Shown piece after piece: positions 22,969 to 33,439 of a stretch of 64,000 nucleotides of DNA. The first letter of the stretch is position 1. Each line of letters opens with the position of its first letter. A model generated the notes under the pieces. It saw only the letters and a list, made by a program, of their open reading frames with translations, made no database searches and was not told the origin of the DNA. The DNA is from Cyrtodaria siliqua (lineage: Eukaryota; Mollusca; Bivalvia; Adapedonta; Hiatellidae). The stretch lies in the NCBI GenBank assembly GCA_037043455.1, contig JAWPHD010005107.1:1-64000 (forward strand), read 5' to 3'. The translations under genes were made by a program, and so were the position numbers.

Positions 22969-25900
22969 CTGGAAAAATGGTAATCATATCAAAATGTTTT
23001 GTCTAAGTTAAAGATAACGAGTTGTTATGTAAATCTATATCATTAGTATTATGGGGCGTTTATAAAGCTCACCATAACATAATAATAATATAATAATAAT
23101 GATAATATAATAATACTAATAATAATATCTTTATTTCAAGAGGATAACATATCTGGCTACAAGCCAGTCTAACATATGGTCCTCACTGGATTCCTGGTAC
23201 TTGACAGTTTGTATTGTTTACGGAGCAGACAGATTGTTTAAAACTGAAACATCGAATACTATTTGGTATACTGAGAGAACTATATGATTAAAACTGAGTT
23301 TCGTTAGGACTTACAGTCATAGAATAAATGTAAAACCTCCTGCAACTGTTATCGAATTGAAAATTGTGATTGGCATTGTATTACATGCTTGAATAGTTTT
23401 AATGCAGGATTAAATAGTTCTTATTCCTCATCTTCCCAAATGCATTGAGGGAACAATCTAGTGAGGGAACAATCTAGTCATGGAACATTCTAGTGAGGGA
23501 AAAGTCTAGTGACGGAACAGTCTAGTGAGGGAACAGTCTAGTGAGGGAACATTCTAGTGAGGGAACAGTCTAGTGAGGGAACTGTCTATGAGGTAACAGT
23601 CTAGTAAGGGAACATTCTAATGAGGGAACAGTCTAGTTAGGGAACAGTCTAGTGAGGGAACAGTCTAGTAAGCGAACAATATAGTGAGGGAATGGTCTAG
23701 TGAGAGAACAGTCTAGTGAAGGAACAGTCTAGTGAGGGAACTGTCTAGTGAGGGAACAGTCTAGTGAGAAACTCTCTGTGAGGGAACAGTCTAGTGAGGG
23801 AACAGTCTAGTTAGCGAACAGTTAATATTGGAGTTGCGTTTTATACAAGGGTCGGTTATAGAATCAAACTAGTAAAACTTTTGTTTTCAAAATAAACAAG
23901 CATACATTATAAATATAATACTCAATAAAACATGGACATAACTTACCGATACTTCCAGCATATGAACAGCACAATAATGACAACGAAAATAACACCTATC
24001 GGGATGAAAACAGCCAGATAAATGGTCTTCTTTTGAGCTTCATCGTCATCTAGAACGAAAATTAAATTACTTTAATTTTGAAAATACACAATCTGTCCTC
24101 TGCGTATAGATATTAACACGTTATAGATATCCTCTTTCATTTCTGTAGTTTTTTGAACATGGTCAATTGCAGATACCCAAAAAAGGTAGGTCGAAAAGGC
24201 GAACAAAAAACGTAGAGCGTTCACACAACGCAACCATTTCACACAACGCAACCATGCAAAAAATAAGCATTTTAAACAAGTACACGGAGTATGTATATAC
24301 ATTTGAAAGTATGTAAATATTTCTAAAATAAATTGGTTGACAGTAGGGTTTTGTTGCATTGAATTCGACAACTTTCAGAAATATGTTTTCCATTACAAGA
24401 CTGTATCAAGCAAATTAATTACTTAAAGCTACACAGTCCCTATTTTAACTGTTAATAACTCATGAATATGAATGAGTCACGTGTGAAGTAGTTCCAAATC
24501 GACGAACATCCCAAAATTACGTAATACTAGCGCGCACACAAACTCATCAAGCGCTAAATAATAATTCGAGATATAGTTATTTTGACGCGAAGTATTAGTT
24601 TCATAGTGATAACACACAGTATTACACCAGACAATGTTAATTTACACGTACGACAAGATAAACTATATATTTATTTATCCATCTTGAGTTGCGCTAAAAT
24701 ATGTTATCTTGCCTCAAACTAAATGGTAGTTAGTATACTATTTTCTCAAGTAGCGTTATAGTTCAGTGGATAGAGAACCTGACTAGAAATCAGAAGTTCG
24801 TGTGTTCGAGGCCCGAAAGAGGCTAACTTCTTTTCTGGAAAATTTACTGTTACCTGTGTATATGTACGAAGTGCACTTGTCGATGTCTATACAGTAAATG
24901 ATTTCCTGCACTATATTTGCTCACTTAAATACCCGATTTCGACATGAGCTGGTGAACATGAAGTTACAAATAAGGACACGTCTACAAAGAAGACATCGAT
25001 TGATATATAGACTGTGTAGCTTTACGAGACACGTTCACTGGAATACACTGGGTAGTTGAAAAGGTGGATGTTAATGATATGATTGGTTAAATGTTCATGT
25101 CAGTATAATACACACTACTCTCTCCCGTGCCTTAGTATGTACTATACTATTTGAAACGAAGTGGAAAATACGAATATATTAGAGGATATTAAATCAATTC
25201 CTTTTGAACTACACAGTCAATTTATTTTATTCAAAATTCATATACTAAAGACAAGTAGAAGCTTGTGGATAATTGATATAATTACGTTACTTGTGCATTT
25301 TTACAGGTATATATATAGTCTCTATCATCCAGACACACTCAAGCTGACTGCGACTGACATCGTTTGGACTTCTTCTGGACTTCTTTGCGAGATGTCTGGA
25401 TGATCGAGACTAGTATATATATATACACACAAAGACGTGTTATGTTAATGTATATAACCTGACAATGAATCACGTTTTTCCGTGACAGTTTCGGCCGATG
25501 TAGGCGCTGTTTGAGTTGACGGTGTTGATGGTGTTGATCCAGCGCTTGTCACTGTTGACGTTGATAAGAAAGCCGGCAATACTTCATAGCATGACACTGA
25601 AATAACCCTACCACTCTTTTCTGCTGAAACGTAAGCGATATGGTTAATACGTGCAATCAATAAAGAAATATCAAATGTGCGATGTTTTATATTTTAAATT
25701 ATTTGAACTATAAAATATAAGAAATGTAAGTGTAAAATAAAAAAGCCAGGTGTAAGCTGAGTGGCTTTGAGGTAGAATTTTGCTTAATACGGAGCTAGGA
25801 GGCGTGAGAGGTTTTGCACTTTGCATTACCTCTCATGAACAGACTCAATAAAACCAGTCTGCTATTTTTATCTCTTGCTTGCGTTTGTTGCTTCCAAGGG

Positions 25901-28900
25901 ATCCACTTTTCAGCATTTATTGACATTCACACGAGCGTTTGTTTAGTGATGTGTGGCGACCGTAAAAAGTCGCCCCGAGTGTACAAATCAGTAGTGTTAT
26001 TACTTACTGGTCCTTTGGGATCATCAAGCCCAATCGTTGTGGCTTTAAGGTAGAATATCGCTTAAGCCGGTGCTAGAAGGCGTGAGATGTGTTGAACTCA
26101 ACATTACCTCTCATAAACAGACTCAATAAAACCGAGTCTGCTACTTTTATCTCTTGTTTGTGTTTGTTGCTTCCAATGGATCCATTTTTCAGTATTTATT
26201 GACATTCACACTAGCTTTTGTTTAGTGCTGTGTGGCGGCCGTAAAAAGTTGCCCCGACTACAAATCGGTAGTATTATTACTTACTGGTTCGTTGGGATCA
26301 TCATCAAGCCCAATCTTTGTGGCTTTAAGGTAGAATATCGCTTAAGCCGATGCTAGGAGGCGTGAGAGGTATTGCCCTCATATTACCTCTCATGAACAGA
26401 CTCAGTAAAACCGAGTCCCCTACGTTTATCTCTTGTTTGTGTTTGCTGCTTCCAAAGGATCCATTTTTCAGTATTTATTGTCATTCACACTAGCAGTTGT
26501 TTAATGCTGTGTGGCGGCCGTAAAAAATCGCCCGACTACAAATCAGTAGTGTTATTACTTACTGGTCCTTTGGGATCATCAAGTCCAATCTTTGTGGCTT
26601 TAAGGTAGAATATCGCTTAAGCCGGTGTTAGGAGGCCTGAGAGGTGTTGCACTCAACATTACCTCTCATGAAAAGACTCAATAAAACCCAGTCTGCTACT
26701 TGTATCTCTTGTTTGTGTGTGTTGCTTCCAAGGGATCCGCTTTTCAGTATTTATTCATAATCGCAATCATGAAGCAATGCTTATCAAACCGTTTAAATAC
26801 TCGTTATAATTAGCTGTTTTAACTTTTGCGGCAAACCACATCACTGGTTTCCTTGTACACTCAATTTCTAACCGAATCATTAGCGGCACAATTGCATCAT
26901 GTGTACATGTCTGTCTTGATCAGTACTATGTTAACTTTCTGATAGTTTAACCATTGAGTTTCGTAAAATGAAAATAAGTACAAAAGTCGAACAGGAAAAA
27001 CAGGTTTCACAGAACACAGTAAACCCAAAAACACGCAAAACGACAAACATGAATGACAATGCTAATAAGGAAAAAGGGCACATGACGACACAAACACAAA
27101 AAGGGTTGACAATAGGGCTGCCGTCTTCGACCGGTCAGCGGCAAAAAAGGCCGCTGGGGGGTTTAAACCAGGTTCTAGGGTGCACCAAACCTCACACTTA
27201 CCCTACTGTCATTCAAATAAAACGGGACAGTGTAAATAAAGAAATGCCCGCTATGAACTATTCTCTAACCAACAAGGCAGCATTAATAGGCAATATAAGT
27301 AAAACACAAAGACACTCGTGTATATATAAATACAAAAAACAATAGCCTAGAAAGCCACAAAAAGGTACTCAATGACTTGTCAAAAGCCAGAGCAACAAGA
27401 GAATAAATCATTCAGGGCACGACAAGACAATATTGCAGACAAACACCGTCCTTTTTGGGCTTTAGGTAGACGTCATCATAGGGTCAACAGCCTGTCCGGT
27501 CATCGCACAATTAAAGAGGAAAGCATAGTGTCGAACTGTAAATGGGTCCCCCGTCAAGCATGCAGTGCGTTGCAAAATGATAGGACCATAACCTCTTTTG
27601 ATAAACCTTGTCAGGTTGTGGCCGAACACGATAAATATTTCGTATTTATCGTGTACGGCCGTTTCCAAGGGTCCACTCTCATACTCCTTTAGAAGAGTTC
27701 TTGAATTACTTTTATATTTGGAAAGAAGATCAGGGTTACAATAATACAATTTTGCAAAGGATTTACGAAGTTTATGGTAACGTTAGCCCTGATGAAGTAG
27801 CGCTTTAGTTACACAAAGATTACGAATATTAAAGTCCTCAACTCAAGTACAAGCTCTAGAGAAACGAATAAGTTGAAACATATAGACCCCATAAGAAGTT
27901 GCTCGGGGAACATCCTCATCTAAATAACAAAATCAAAATTAAATTCATCTCTCTTGTCATAGATTTTGCTAATTATTTCACCATTTTCAATAGAGAGATG
28001 TAAATCGAGAAAAGAAGTGTTAGTATCAGAAATATTTGCTTTGTTAAGTTGAAGTTCTTTAGGATATATATTATTAACCATAGTAGAAAAGAAAGTGTTG
28101 TCAATGCTCAATATGTCATCCAGATACCGAATGGTGTCATTAAAGGCTTCAATAGCACCTGCCTGGGTATCTAGTGAAAGACCCAGCATGAAATCTCTTT
28201 CATATCAATATAGAAACAAATCTGCGACAAGGCTGCACAGTTCGTACCCATAGGGATACCAACAATTTGTCTATAAAGGGTAGTTACATACCTGACGAAA
28301 ATATTATCTAATAGAAAAATAAGTGATTCACAAGTCCACATAGTGTAATTGTCCAAACTGTTGTTAGTAAAAAACGATTAATAATGTTACAGGCCAAAAA
28401 TGTAGTATTTTCCCTAGCACAAGTTTCTTGAGATGAAGCTTGACGTTCATTGCAAGTTTTATCAAAAACGTCACCTGAATTTTTAATAGACCAAAACAAA
28501 TTAATCCCCGAGTTTTCATAAGCTTTAGCACAATATTGCTTAACGTGATATGTAACGGCAGTCAGACATGATGTTAAAAGTTTGGAGATATTTGTAGTGG
28601 TACAAGAACTAGAATTGGAAATAAGACGGGCTTTATATGGTTGTTTGTGTAATTTAGTTCTTCCTAGAAAAAGTGGGTGGTCTGCTTCCACCACAAAAGA
28701 TCGACCGTCATATATAACCTTACATGTGTTGAAAATGACGTAAAACATCATACAAAAAAAAACATCATTGGAAGTCTGTTTTGCTTTTCGGCTCTTCCAA
28801 TGAATTTCATTTAGCACATAGAGATTATATTATGTTATGAACCTAATCAATGTGTTGAGAGAGGAGACAAGAGAGAGAGAGAGAGAGCAATGAATACAAA

Positions 28901-31900
28901 GACGTTTGAGATCACGCTATTCCTTTTTTCAAGTAGATTAATACTTTTCTTACATTACCTTCTAACGATATCCAAACCATCGCGGGAGAATCTCGTTGAC
29001 CATTTTCGTATATGTTTCCCAGCGTTATATCTGATTTAGCACCACCATTAAGCGCAAGGTTATATCGTTCTTCATATTTAAAGTTCACTTCGTGGTGAAT
29101 TGTTGTATTTGCACACTGGGCATTAAGAACATCGGATGTGAAACTGGCAGCAGAACATTCCGCTGTCCTGTTTTCATTTTTGTAGTAAGTTTGAAGCCGT
29201 ATATCTATCACGGTAAACACGACATCTTGTTCTTCAAGGCCGGTGTTTGTTATGCTACACCGACACTCCCTACTGGCCTGGGAGGCGTTAAACTTCTCTG
29301 CTGAGCCGTCAAACATGATCTCCACTGATTCAGATTCTTTTGTCTCACGTCCAGAGCTGCCGCCACAGAAGTTTAATTTGTCAGCCGCTGGAACAAAGTA
29401 AACAATAGACATTATTTAACTGCTGGGATCGATTATAGGGAAATCCTTCACGAGATGGTAGACGTGTGGTTCTTTTCACGAACGAGCGTATGAGAGTGAG
29501 TGAAAAAAACAACACACGCCTACCATCGAGTGAAGGATTTTTATATAATCGATTACAACAGTTAAATAATGTATTTATTATATTTGTAATCAAATAATGT
29601 ATGATTTTAACCGGAATTATTCCCTTTATTTAACGTTATCGGCGGATGACGCCGACGTCACCAACACGTACTCAACGTCGCAGTTAGGTTTTTTGTGTTC
29701 GGAGTTAGTTATTAAAATTTAGCGAATATGAATATTCTTTCACTGAGAAATCCCAGTCTTTCACCTATAGAAATGTAATAAATATGTATAAAGGATAAAT
29801 AAAAGAAGTGTATAATAAACAGAAAGATACAATAATATGTCAAAACATGTAGCCATATGTCTTGAAGTGCTTTTCTGGAAAAAGAAACATTCTACATATT
29901 ACATATTACAAAAACATTCGGTAATTAAAACGCTTTAATGGTATTCAAATTAAATTATAACTGATTGTACAAAAGACAATGGCATTACCTGTGTTTATCA
30001 CATAACATGCGGTGTGGGAGTGTAATAACACCATTCAATATTTTCGATATTCCACTAGTGGTATAACATAACGTTAATGGCGTCATGGACGCCACGTTAA
30101 TGTACGTTTACTGACGTAATGTGACGTTATATGTTATGTAATAAATAGAATCTAACATTCGTTCTCATTAATTATTGAATTTATTAAACTCGTCAGCAAA
30201 AATGATATAATGCTCGGCAAGAGCCTCGCATTAAGAGCCTCGCATTATACCATTTTGATATAATGCTCGGCAAGAGCCTCGCATTAAGAGCCTCGCATTA
30301 TATCATTTTGCCAACTCGTTTAATAAATTCAATAATGAATGAGTACTCGTGTAAGATCCTTTATTAACAATTCCGACCAAGGTCAAACCGCTACTGAACT
30401 TACTTGTTTCACATGAATAATTCAAGAACACATATGTTGAGGGAGATCCATTCGCCATCAGCTGCCAGGGTGCCTGGACATTTTCGCAAAACGTCTTACC
30501 AGAGCAATTGGTGTATGTATCGAAAGTGTTCTTCAAGTTGAAGAGTTCTGTTGTGTCCGTGCTCGAGTAGGAGCAGCACGTGCTTGTGTCGTTACAATGA
30601 GATACGACGTCCTGACAAACCTTGGTTAAGATGTAATTTTATAAATGCATGTCTAAATAGGGGTGTAAACGTTTTTAAAATAACATGGATTGAATATCAA
30701 GTGTTTCTGAAATACCAAAGTGTTCTAAAATTATGTCTACGTACAACAAAAGCATACACAATCAATCTGCATATGCATGCAATAAACATGTCAAATAGCA
30801 CAAAAGTAACCAGAAACATAATATGTTATTATGGTCTATATAACATTTTAAATATATGTTATTCATTTATAAATGTGACAGACTGTATATTTCTCGTAGG
30901 AAGAGATATAGTAGAAAAAGGAAACCAACAATTATATATGTAACCGGAGTTAAAACAGCCAAATATGTATCCTAAATAAGCCATGTATTAATAAATACGG
31001 AAAAGGGGATCCCTTGGAAGCAAGAGATACAAGAAGCAGACTCGTATTGACTCTGTTCATGAGAGGTAATGTTGAGGGCAACACCTATCACGTCTCCTCC
31101 CACCGGCTTAGGCGATATACTACTTTAAAGCCACACAGATTGGACGTGATGATCACAAAGGACCAGTAAGTAATAATACTACTGATGTGTAGACGGGGCA
31201 ACTTTTTTACGGCTGCCACACAGCACTAAACAACTGCTAGTGTGAATGACAATAAATACTGAAAAATGCTAAGTTCGTGCAAGCTTGTCCAAGCTGTATG
31301 TCCAAGCTGTATAAAGAAACAAAACAACCCACCTCTTCTGTTTTGCCTCCCACATAGAGCTTTTGTAGACGGATGATTTCCGCCGACGGACAACTCAGGG
31401 AATAGTAGTCGCATTTGGGCGTTATGCCATAACATGCCGAATCGCTCAGTCCTTCAGCCGATATTAGATTGAAAACTAAAACAGAAAATATCGGTTTATT
31501 TGTATAAACAGATGAATCGGTTCTCAATTAAAGGAGTTTGGGGGTAAAGTTTGTCTATCTTTTGATTTTGTATAAATTAACCAATTACTCAAAATATTTA
31601 TGTTAAACATCTTTTATAGTTTGCATCTGTGGCATCCTATGTATACATTACAACATTACTGCACAAATAAAATATAAGTGTCGTTGTTCAAACTTCTAAA
31701 TAATGTGGTCCTTGAATACTAAATTTCCTGTTCGACTTTTATATCTATATTTATGTCTAAATAATGTCAAGAAGATGAGTCCCTTTCCCTTAAATCTAAT
31801 TGTATTTATCATTCTTTTAAATCTTTAAATTATACATCGTTTTGATAATTGAGATACCGAGAAGTACTTTATTGACACGGGAGGGAATAACAATATTATT

Positions 31901-33436
31901 GTAAATGACATGCAGGTTACTAACTTAATGTTTTATCACATCTGCACTGTTCTATAAGCGAATAAGAAATGTCCCAAACGGTCAAAACAATAATAAACCA
32001 TGGTATACCCAAAACAAAATAAGGCTTATATACAGATATCAAAGAATCATTGCTCAGTTGTTTCATATTCTCCTGCTAATGTACCTTTAACAGAAACAAC
32101 ATCTGTAAACAAATTCATTATGAAATTATAGATATGTAAACTGTATATACTGAAAGGAAAAAGAAACGCAGGGTGCGTATTTCCGCTATATATTGTGTGT
32201 TTAAAGGGACACACGGCAATCTTGATTTTTTAAAAACTGACGGCGTCCCGTTAGTTTTTCTCTTCACTTGCATTTGTTTAATCATTAATAGTAATTGTTA
32301 GAATAGTTCAAAGCAAATTATTTTTATATATTACTAAATTGTTATAATAGTGCATCAATAATATGTTTAAAAATTTGGTGAAATAGGGAAGAAAATAGAA
32401 ATCTCAATTTTTTATTTAATCATATGCAAGCAGTTTTAAAGTCAAAATGACGCAGGATAATTAAATTGAGGAGCAAATTTTGATGTTTGAAAAAAACTCA
32501 AGATTGCCATGTGTCCCTTTAATATGCTACTGCTAATCGAATGGTACAGGGCGACTTTAGGCCTGTCCTTTTAGAAAGAAGGTTTAAACAGCACTGAACA
32601 CACCAATGGTTACCCCTTTAAAGTTTCATTATCGTCAGAATGCACATTTGGCTCAAGCAGGTGAGCAAACTTAGGCGTGTGTATAAGCGTTTATTTATCC
32701 TCGCTGTATTGCACTAAGCATTTTAGCGAGCAGACCTAGGTTTAAAGTCTCATCCGAAGGACTGGTAAGGTAGGAAATACTTTTGAAATATTTCGATAAT
32801 TAACCCAAATTCGGTCCTGGCTGGGATTGAACGCGCGATCCCTGGGTTACTAAGCCGCAATGTTAACCATTACACCACGGCGCTACCATTCAAACTTAGG
32901 CTTTAAATGTTGCAATCACTTAACATTAAATACAGTACTGAACTGGCTCAATTTTTCAAAGAGGAACTTCAGCATTTATGAATTTCTTGTTACAACGTGT
33001 ACTGTGATTAAAACGTCTACAACATCACAGTTGTGTCCTTTCTCTAACTAACTGCACTATTTTTTTTCCACAAAACATCTTTGGATTTCCTTGGAATATA
33101 TGGAATTAAGTGTGCAGTATATGCAATATATAGCGGAAATACGCACCCTGGGTTTCTTTTTCCTTTCAGTATCTATATCGATAAACATGTATAGATATAT
33201 GCACTTCGGCTTTAAACATAACTAACAGTTTTAATGAAGAATATGTGAACCCGAACAACGTATTTTTAAACCAATTCATTTAAGTTTAACTCGCCTCATA
33301 AAGCAAAAACAAAAACACGTACATGCCTTTCTGATTAAGAAATGATATATAAACATAGTTTTATATAACATGAAAACTCTAGGTTATACATACCTATACA
33401 GACAGCTAAACAAGACAATCGACCCGCACACCTCAT
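21978..33436 (-). CDS. Membrane protein gene 1: SUEL-lectin-like and cysteine-rich ectodomain, single-pass, repeated cytoplasmic tail (7 exons, 696 aa)
   Basis: Seven minus-strand exons, 33436-33394, 31475-31333, 30620-30404, 29387-28959, 25623-25459, 24049-23947 and 22968-21978, all have GT-AG borders and join in phase (2091 nt with stop). The predicted order is: signal peptide (about 1-22), SUEL-like domain (about 27-135), second Cys-rich beta domain (136-277), short Ser/Thr stalk (280-332), acidic DDDE, transmembrane helix (342-364) and a 330-residue tail. SUEL-like domains bind sugars in known lectins; here binding, adhesion or immune recognition at the cell surface is inference. The whole exon pattern is repeated in the gene at 42837-52066, including identical intron phases, which strongly supports the model. 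The tail carries two near-identical 64-residue repeats and a third partial one. There is no kinase, phosphatase or TIR domain. I do not recognise the family by name. The 5' UTR and promoter are not determined. Confidence 0.8.
22190..22660. repeat. 192-bp direct repeats inside the tail exon
   Basis: The DNA behind the 64-residue repeats: two highly similar units (for example aaactagtttggtatgattg occurs in both, near 22388 and 22580) and a third, diverged partial unit. The near identity of the first two suggests recent duplication or gene conversion. Confidence 0.8.
23080..23130. repeat. ATA/AAT microsatellite
   Basis: Imperfect run of ataat and aataata units in intron 6 of gene 1. Confidence 0.8.
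23450..23825. repeat. 16-bp minisatellite
   Basis: About 23 copies of tctagtgagggaacag with point changes and occasional indels, in intron 6 of gene 1. Confidence 0.92.
23947..24049 (-). CDS. Gene 1 exon 6: transmembrane segment
   Basis: Encodes DDDEAQKK then a hydrophobic run from IYLAVFIPIG through VLFICW and KYR. It aligns with the paralog exon at 45479-45599 (DDDLQRS...FMAIFIPIAAV). The acceptor ttcgttctag and donor CG|gtaagt are strong. Basic residues after the helix predict the tail to be cytoplasmic. Confidence 0.85.
24424..25024. mobile_element. Inverted-repeat element of ~600 bp carrying a tRNA-like segment
   Basis: The left edge ttaaagctacacagtcc is mirrored by the right edge gactgtgtagcttta. 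At 24755-24832 (plus) there is a tRNA-like stretch: an A-box-like agttcagtggatagag, an anticodon arm ctga-ctagaaa-tcag and a B box gtgttcgaggc. The variable arm and acceptor stem do not form a proper tRNA, so it is a relic or a SINE-type head inside the element. Intron 5 of gene 1. Confidence 0.55.
25306..25416. repeat. Hairpin next to exon 5 of gene 1
   Basis: tatatatagtctctatcatc plus cagacac pairs with gtctggatgatcgagactag plus tatatata, loop of about 50 bp. It lies 43 bp past the exon 5 splice donor, inside the intron. Confidence 0.8.
25459..25623 (-). CDS. Gene 1 exon 5: short Ser/Thr stalk
   Basis: Encodes EKSGRVISVSCYEVLPAF, matching the start of the paralog's stalk exon (SGRTVSVSCYEVLPATF), then about 35 residues rich in Ser, Thr and Pro. 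The acceptor tacgtttcag is good; the donor is G|gttata. 165 nt against 813 nt in the paralog, so stalk length is the main difference between the two proteins. Confidence 0.8.
25761..26758. repeat. ~278-bp tandem repeat, three full and one partial copy
   Basis: Units start with gtggctttaaggtagaat at 25761 (gtggctttgaggtagaat), 26039, 26319 and 26594, giving periods of 278, 280 and 275 bp. Each holds attacctctcatgaacagac, caataaaacc-gagtctgcta and gtgtggcggccgtaaaaa. The last copy stops after about 165 bp. One inverted copy lies at 31001-31268. All are in introns of gene 1. Confidence 0.9.
26965..28660 (-). mobile_element. Penelope-like retroelement, 5'-truncated and broken, with RT domain
   Basis: The longest PLE copy here, in intron 4 of gene 1 in the gene's own orientation. 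In order on the minus strand: LHKQPYKARLISNSSSC (about 28635-28585), SINLFWSIKNSGDVFDK-like finger residues, GIPMGTNCA (about 28255), YLDDIL (about 28115, the catalytic-type motif of reverse transcriptases), FLDLHLSIENGEI, YDKRDEFNF, and at 27749-27462 the C-terminal HYAFLFNCAMTGQ...PMMTST. Frameshifts and stops separate these pieces (see frames 28308-28817, 28171-28356, 27920-28189, 27462-27749). A 3' UTR shared with the other copies ends near 26965. Dead copy. Confidence 0.8.
27618..27664. repeat. Palindrome inside the PLE copy
   Basis: ggccgaacacgataaatattt pairs with tatttatcgtgtacggcc. It interrupts the conserved PLE C-terminal region and looks like a small foldback insertion. Confidence 0.65.
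28665..28765 (+). mobile_element. SINE fragment (family of 44392-44627)
   Basis: Has gatcgaccgtcatatataac and cttacatgtgttgaaaatga then an A-rich tail, the same blocks as the fragments at 11490-11625 and 49389-49512. It lies directly at the truncated 5' edge of the PLE copy. Confidence 0.6.
28959..29387 (-). CDS. Gene 1 exon 4: second Cys-rich extracellular domain
   Basis: 429 nt, 142 codons plus split codons at both ends. It begins ADKLNFCGGSSG and contains SVEIMFDGSAEKFNASQASR, CRC, VVFTVIDIRLQTYYKNENRT and the closing SPAMVWISLE. The paralog exon at 47482-47910 is exactly the same length and has the same cysteines. The beta-rich pattern recalls CUB domains, but no CUB signature is certain. 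Sequons NAS, NRT and NTT are present. Confidence 0.85.
29407..29572. mobile_element. Foldback element just upstream of exon 4 of gene 1
   Basis: acattatttaactgctggga, cgattata, aaatccttcacgagatggta on the left pairs with taccatcgagtgaaggattt, ataatcgatt, acagttaaataatgt on the right, around a ~50-bp centre. The arm starts about 20 bp upstream of the exon's splice acceptor (29389-29388), where the branch point and pyrimidine tract should be. Confidence 0.8.
29996..30350. repeat. Dispersed element with palindromic right half, copy 1
   Basis: Shares acataacatgcggtgtggga, cgttaatgtacgtt and aagagcctcgcatta with 54058-54375. The right half is a palindrome: attgaatttattaaactcg pairs with cgtttaataaattcaat around repeated tgctcggcaagagcctcgca. 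The right edge reaches to within about 55 bp of the exon 3 donor of gene 1. Confidence 0.8.
30404..30620 (-). CDS. Gene 1 exon 3: second half of the SUEL-like domain
   Basis: Starts VCQDVVSHCNDTSTCCSY and ends YVFLNYSCET. The stretch NCSGKTFCENVQAPW then Y-V-F-L-N-Y-S-C follows the closing pattern of SUEL/galactose-binding lectin domains (C-x-G-x3-C ... Y-L-x-V-x-Y-x-C). Three N-glycosylation sequons (NDT, NCS, NYS) are seen. The donor A|gtaagt is strong; the acceptor aaccaag is weak. Confidence 0.8.
31001..31268 (-). repeat. Single inverted copy of the ~278-bp repeat
   Basis: Reverse complement of the unit at 25761-26758: ggatcccttggaagcaagag, gttcatgagaggtaatgttg, ccggcttaggcgatata and cggctgccacacagcactaa appear in the opposite order and orientation. 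Intron 2 of gene 1. Confidence 0.85.
31333..31475 (-). CDS. Gene 1 exon 2: first half of the SUEL-like domain
   Basis: The acceptor is ttttctgttttag; the donor GAG|gtgggt is weaker than in the paralog. It encodes ACYGITPKCDYYSLSCPSAE then IIRLQKLYVGG, with Cys spacing and hydrophobic pattern as in exon 2 of gene 2 (ACYGTSPKCDYYSLSCP). 143 nt, ends in phase 0. Confidence 0.8.
32201..32522. mobile_element. TTAA-type MITE, copy 5 (nested)
   Basis: TTAA, agggacacacggcaatcttg at the left and caagattgccatgtgtccct, TTAA at the right, with gacggcgtcccgttagtttt inside. Inserted near the left end of the larger inverted-repeat MITE, so it is younger than that element. Confidence 0.9.
32677..32890 (-). 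mobile_element. tRNA-derived SINE with 11-bp target duplication
   Basis: caaacttaggc flanks it perfectly at 32666-32676 and 32891-32901. Read on the minus strand the head is tagcgccgtggtgtaatggt (A box) and gcgttcaatcc (B box), a tRNA-Thr-like shape with AGT in the anticodon position, followed by a body with gctcgctaaaatgcttagtgc. Second insertion in the MITE at 32147-33172. Confidence 0.85.
33394..33436 (-). CDS. Gene 1 exon 1: signal peptide
   Basis: ATG at 33436 starts MRCAGRLSCLAVCI, which joins by a split codon (G|TT, Val) to FNLISAEGL in exon 2. The result is a basic start, a hydrophobic core and a small-residue cleavage region. The donor G|gtatgt at 33393-33392 is good. 43 nt, phase 1. 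Confidence 0.75.
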
Positions 33437-33439
33437 TTT

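Larger units (their letters stand above)
32147..33172. mobile_element. Inverted-repeat MITE, copy 2, carrying two nested insertions
   Basis: The left end atactgaaaggaaaaagaaa with cgcagggtgcgtatttccgc is mirrored by the right end finishing tttctttttcctttcagtat. The interior matches 45667-46149 in the opposite orientation but is split by a TTAA MITE (32201-32522) and a SINE (32677-32890). Intron 1 of gene 1. Confidence 0.88.

Noticed and set aside
23450..23825. Regular short repeats that could look like a CRISPR array
   Set aside because: The units are directly contiguous 16-mers without spacers, in an intron of a eukaryotic gene.
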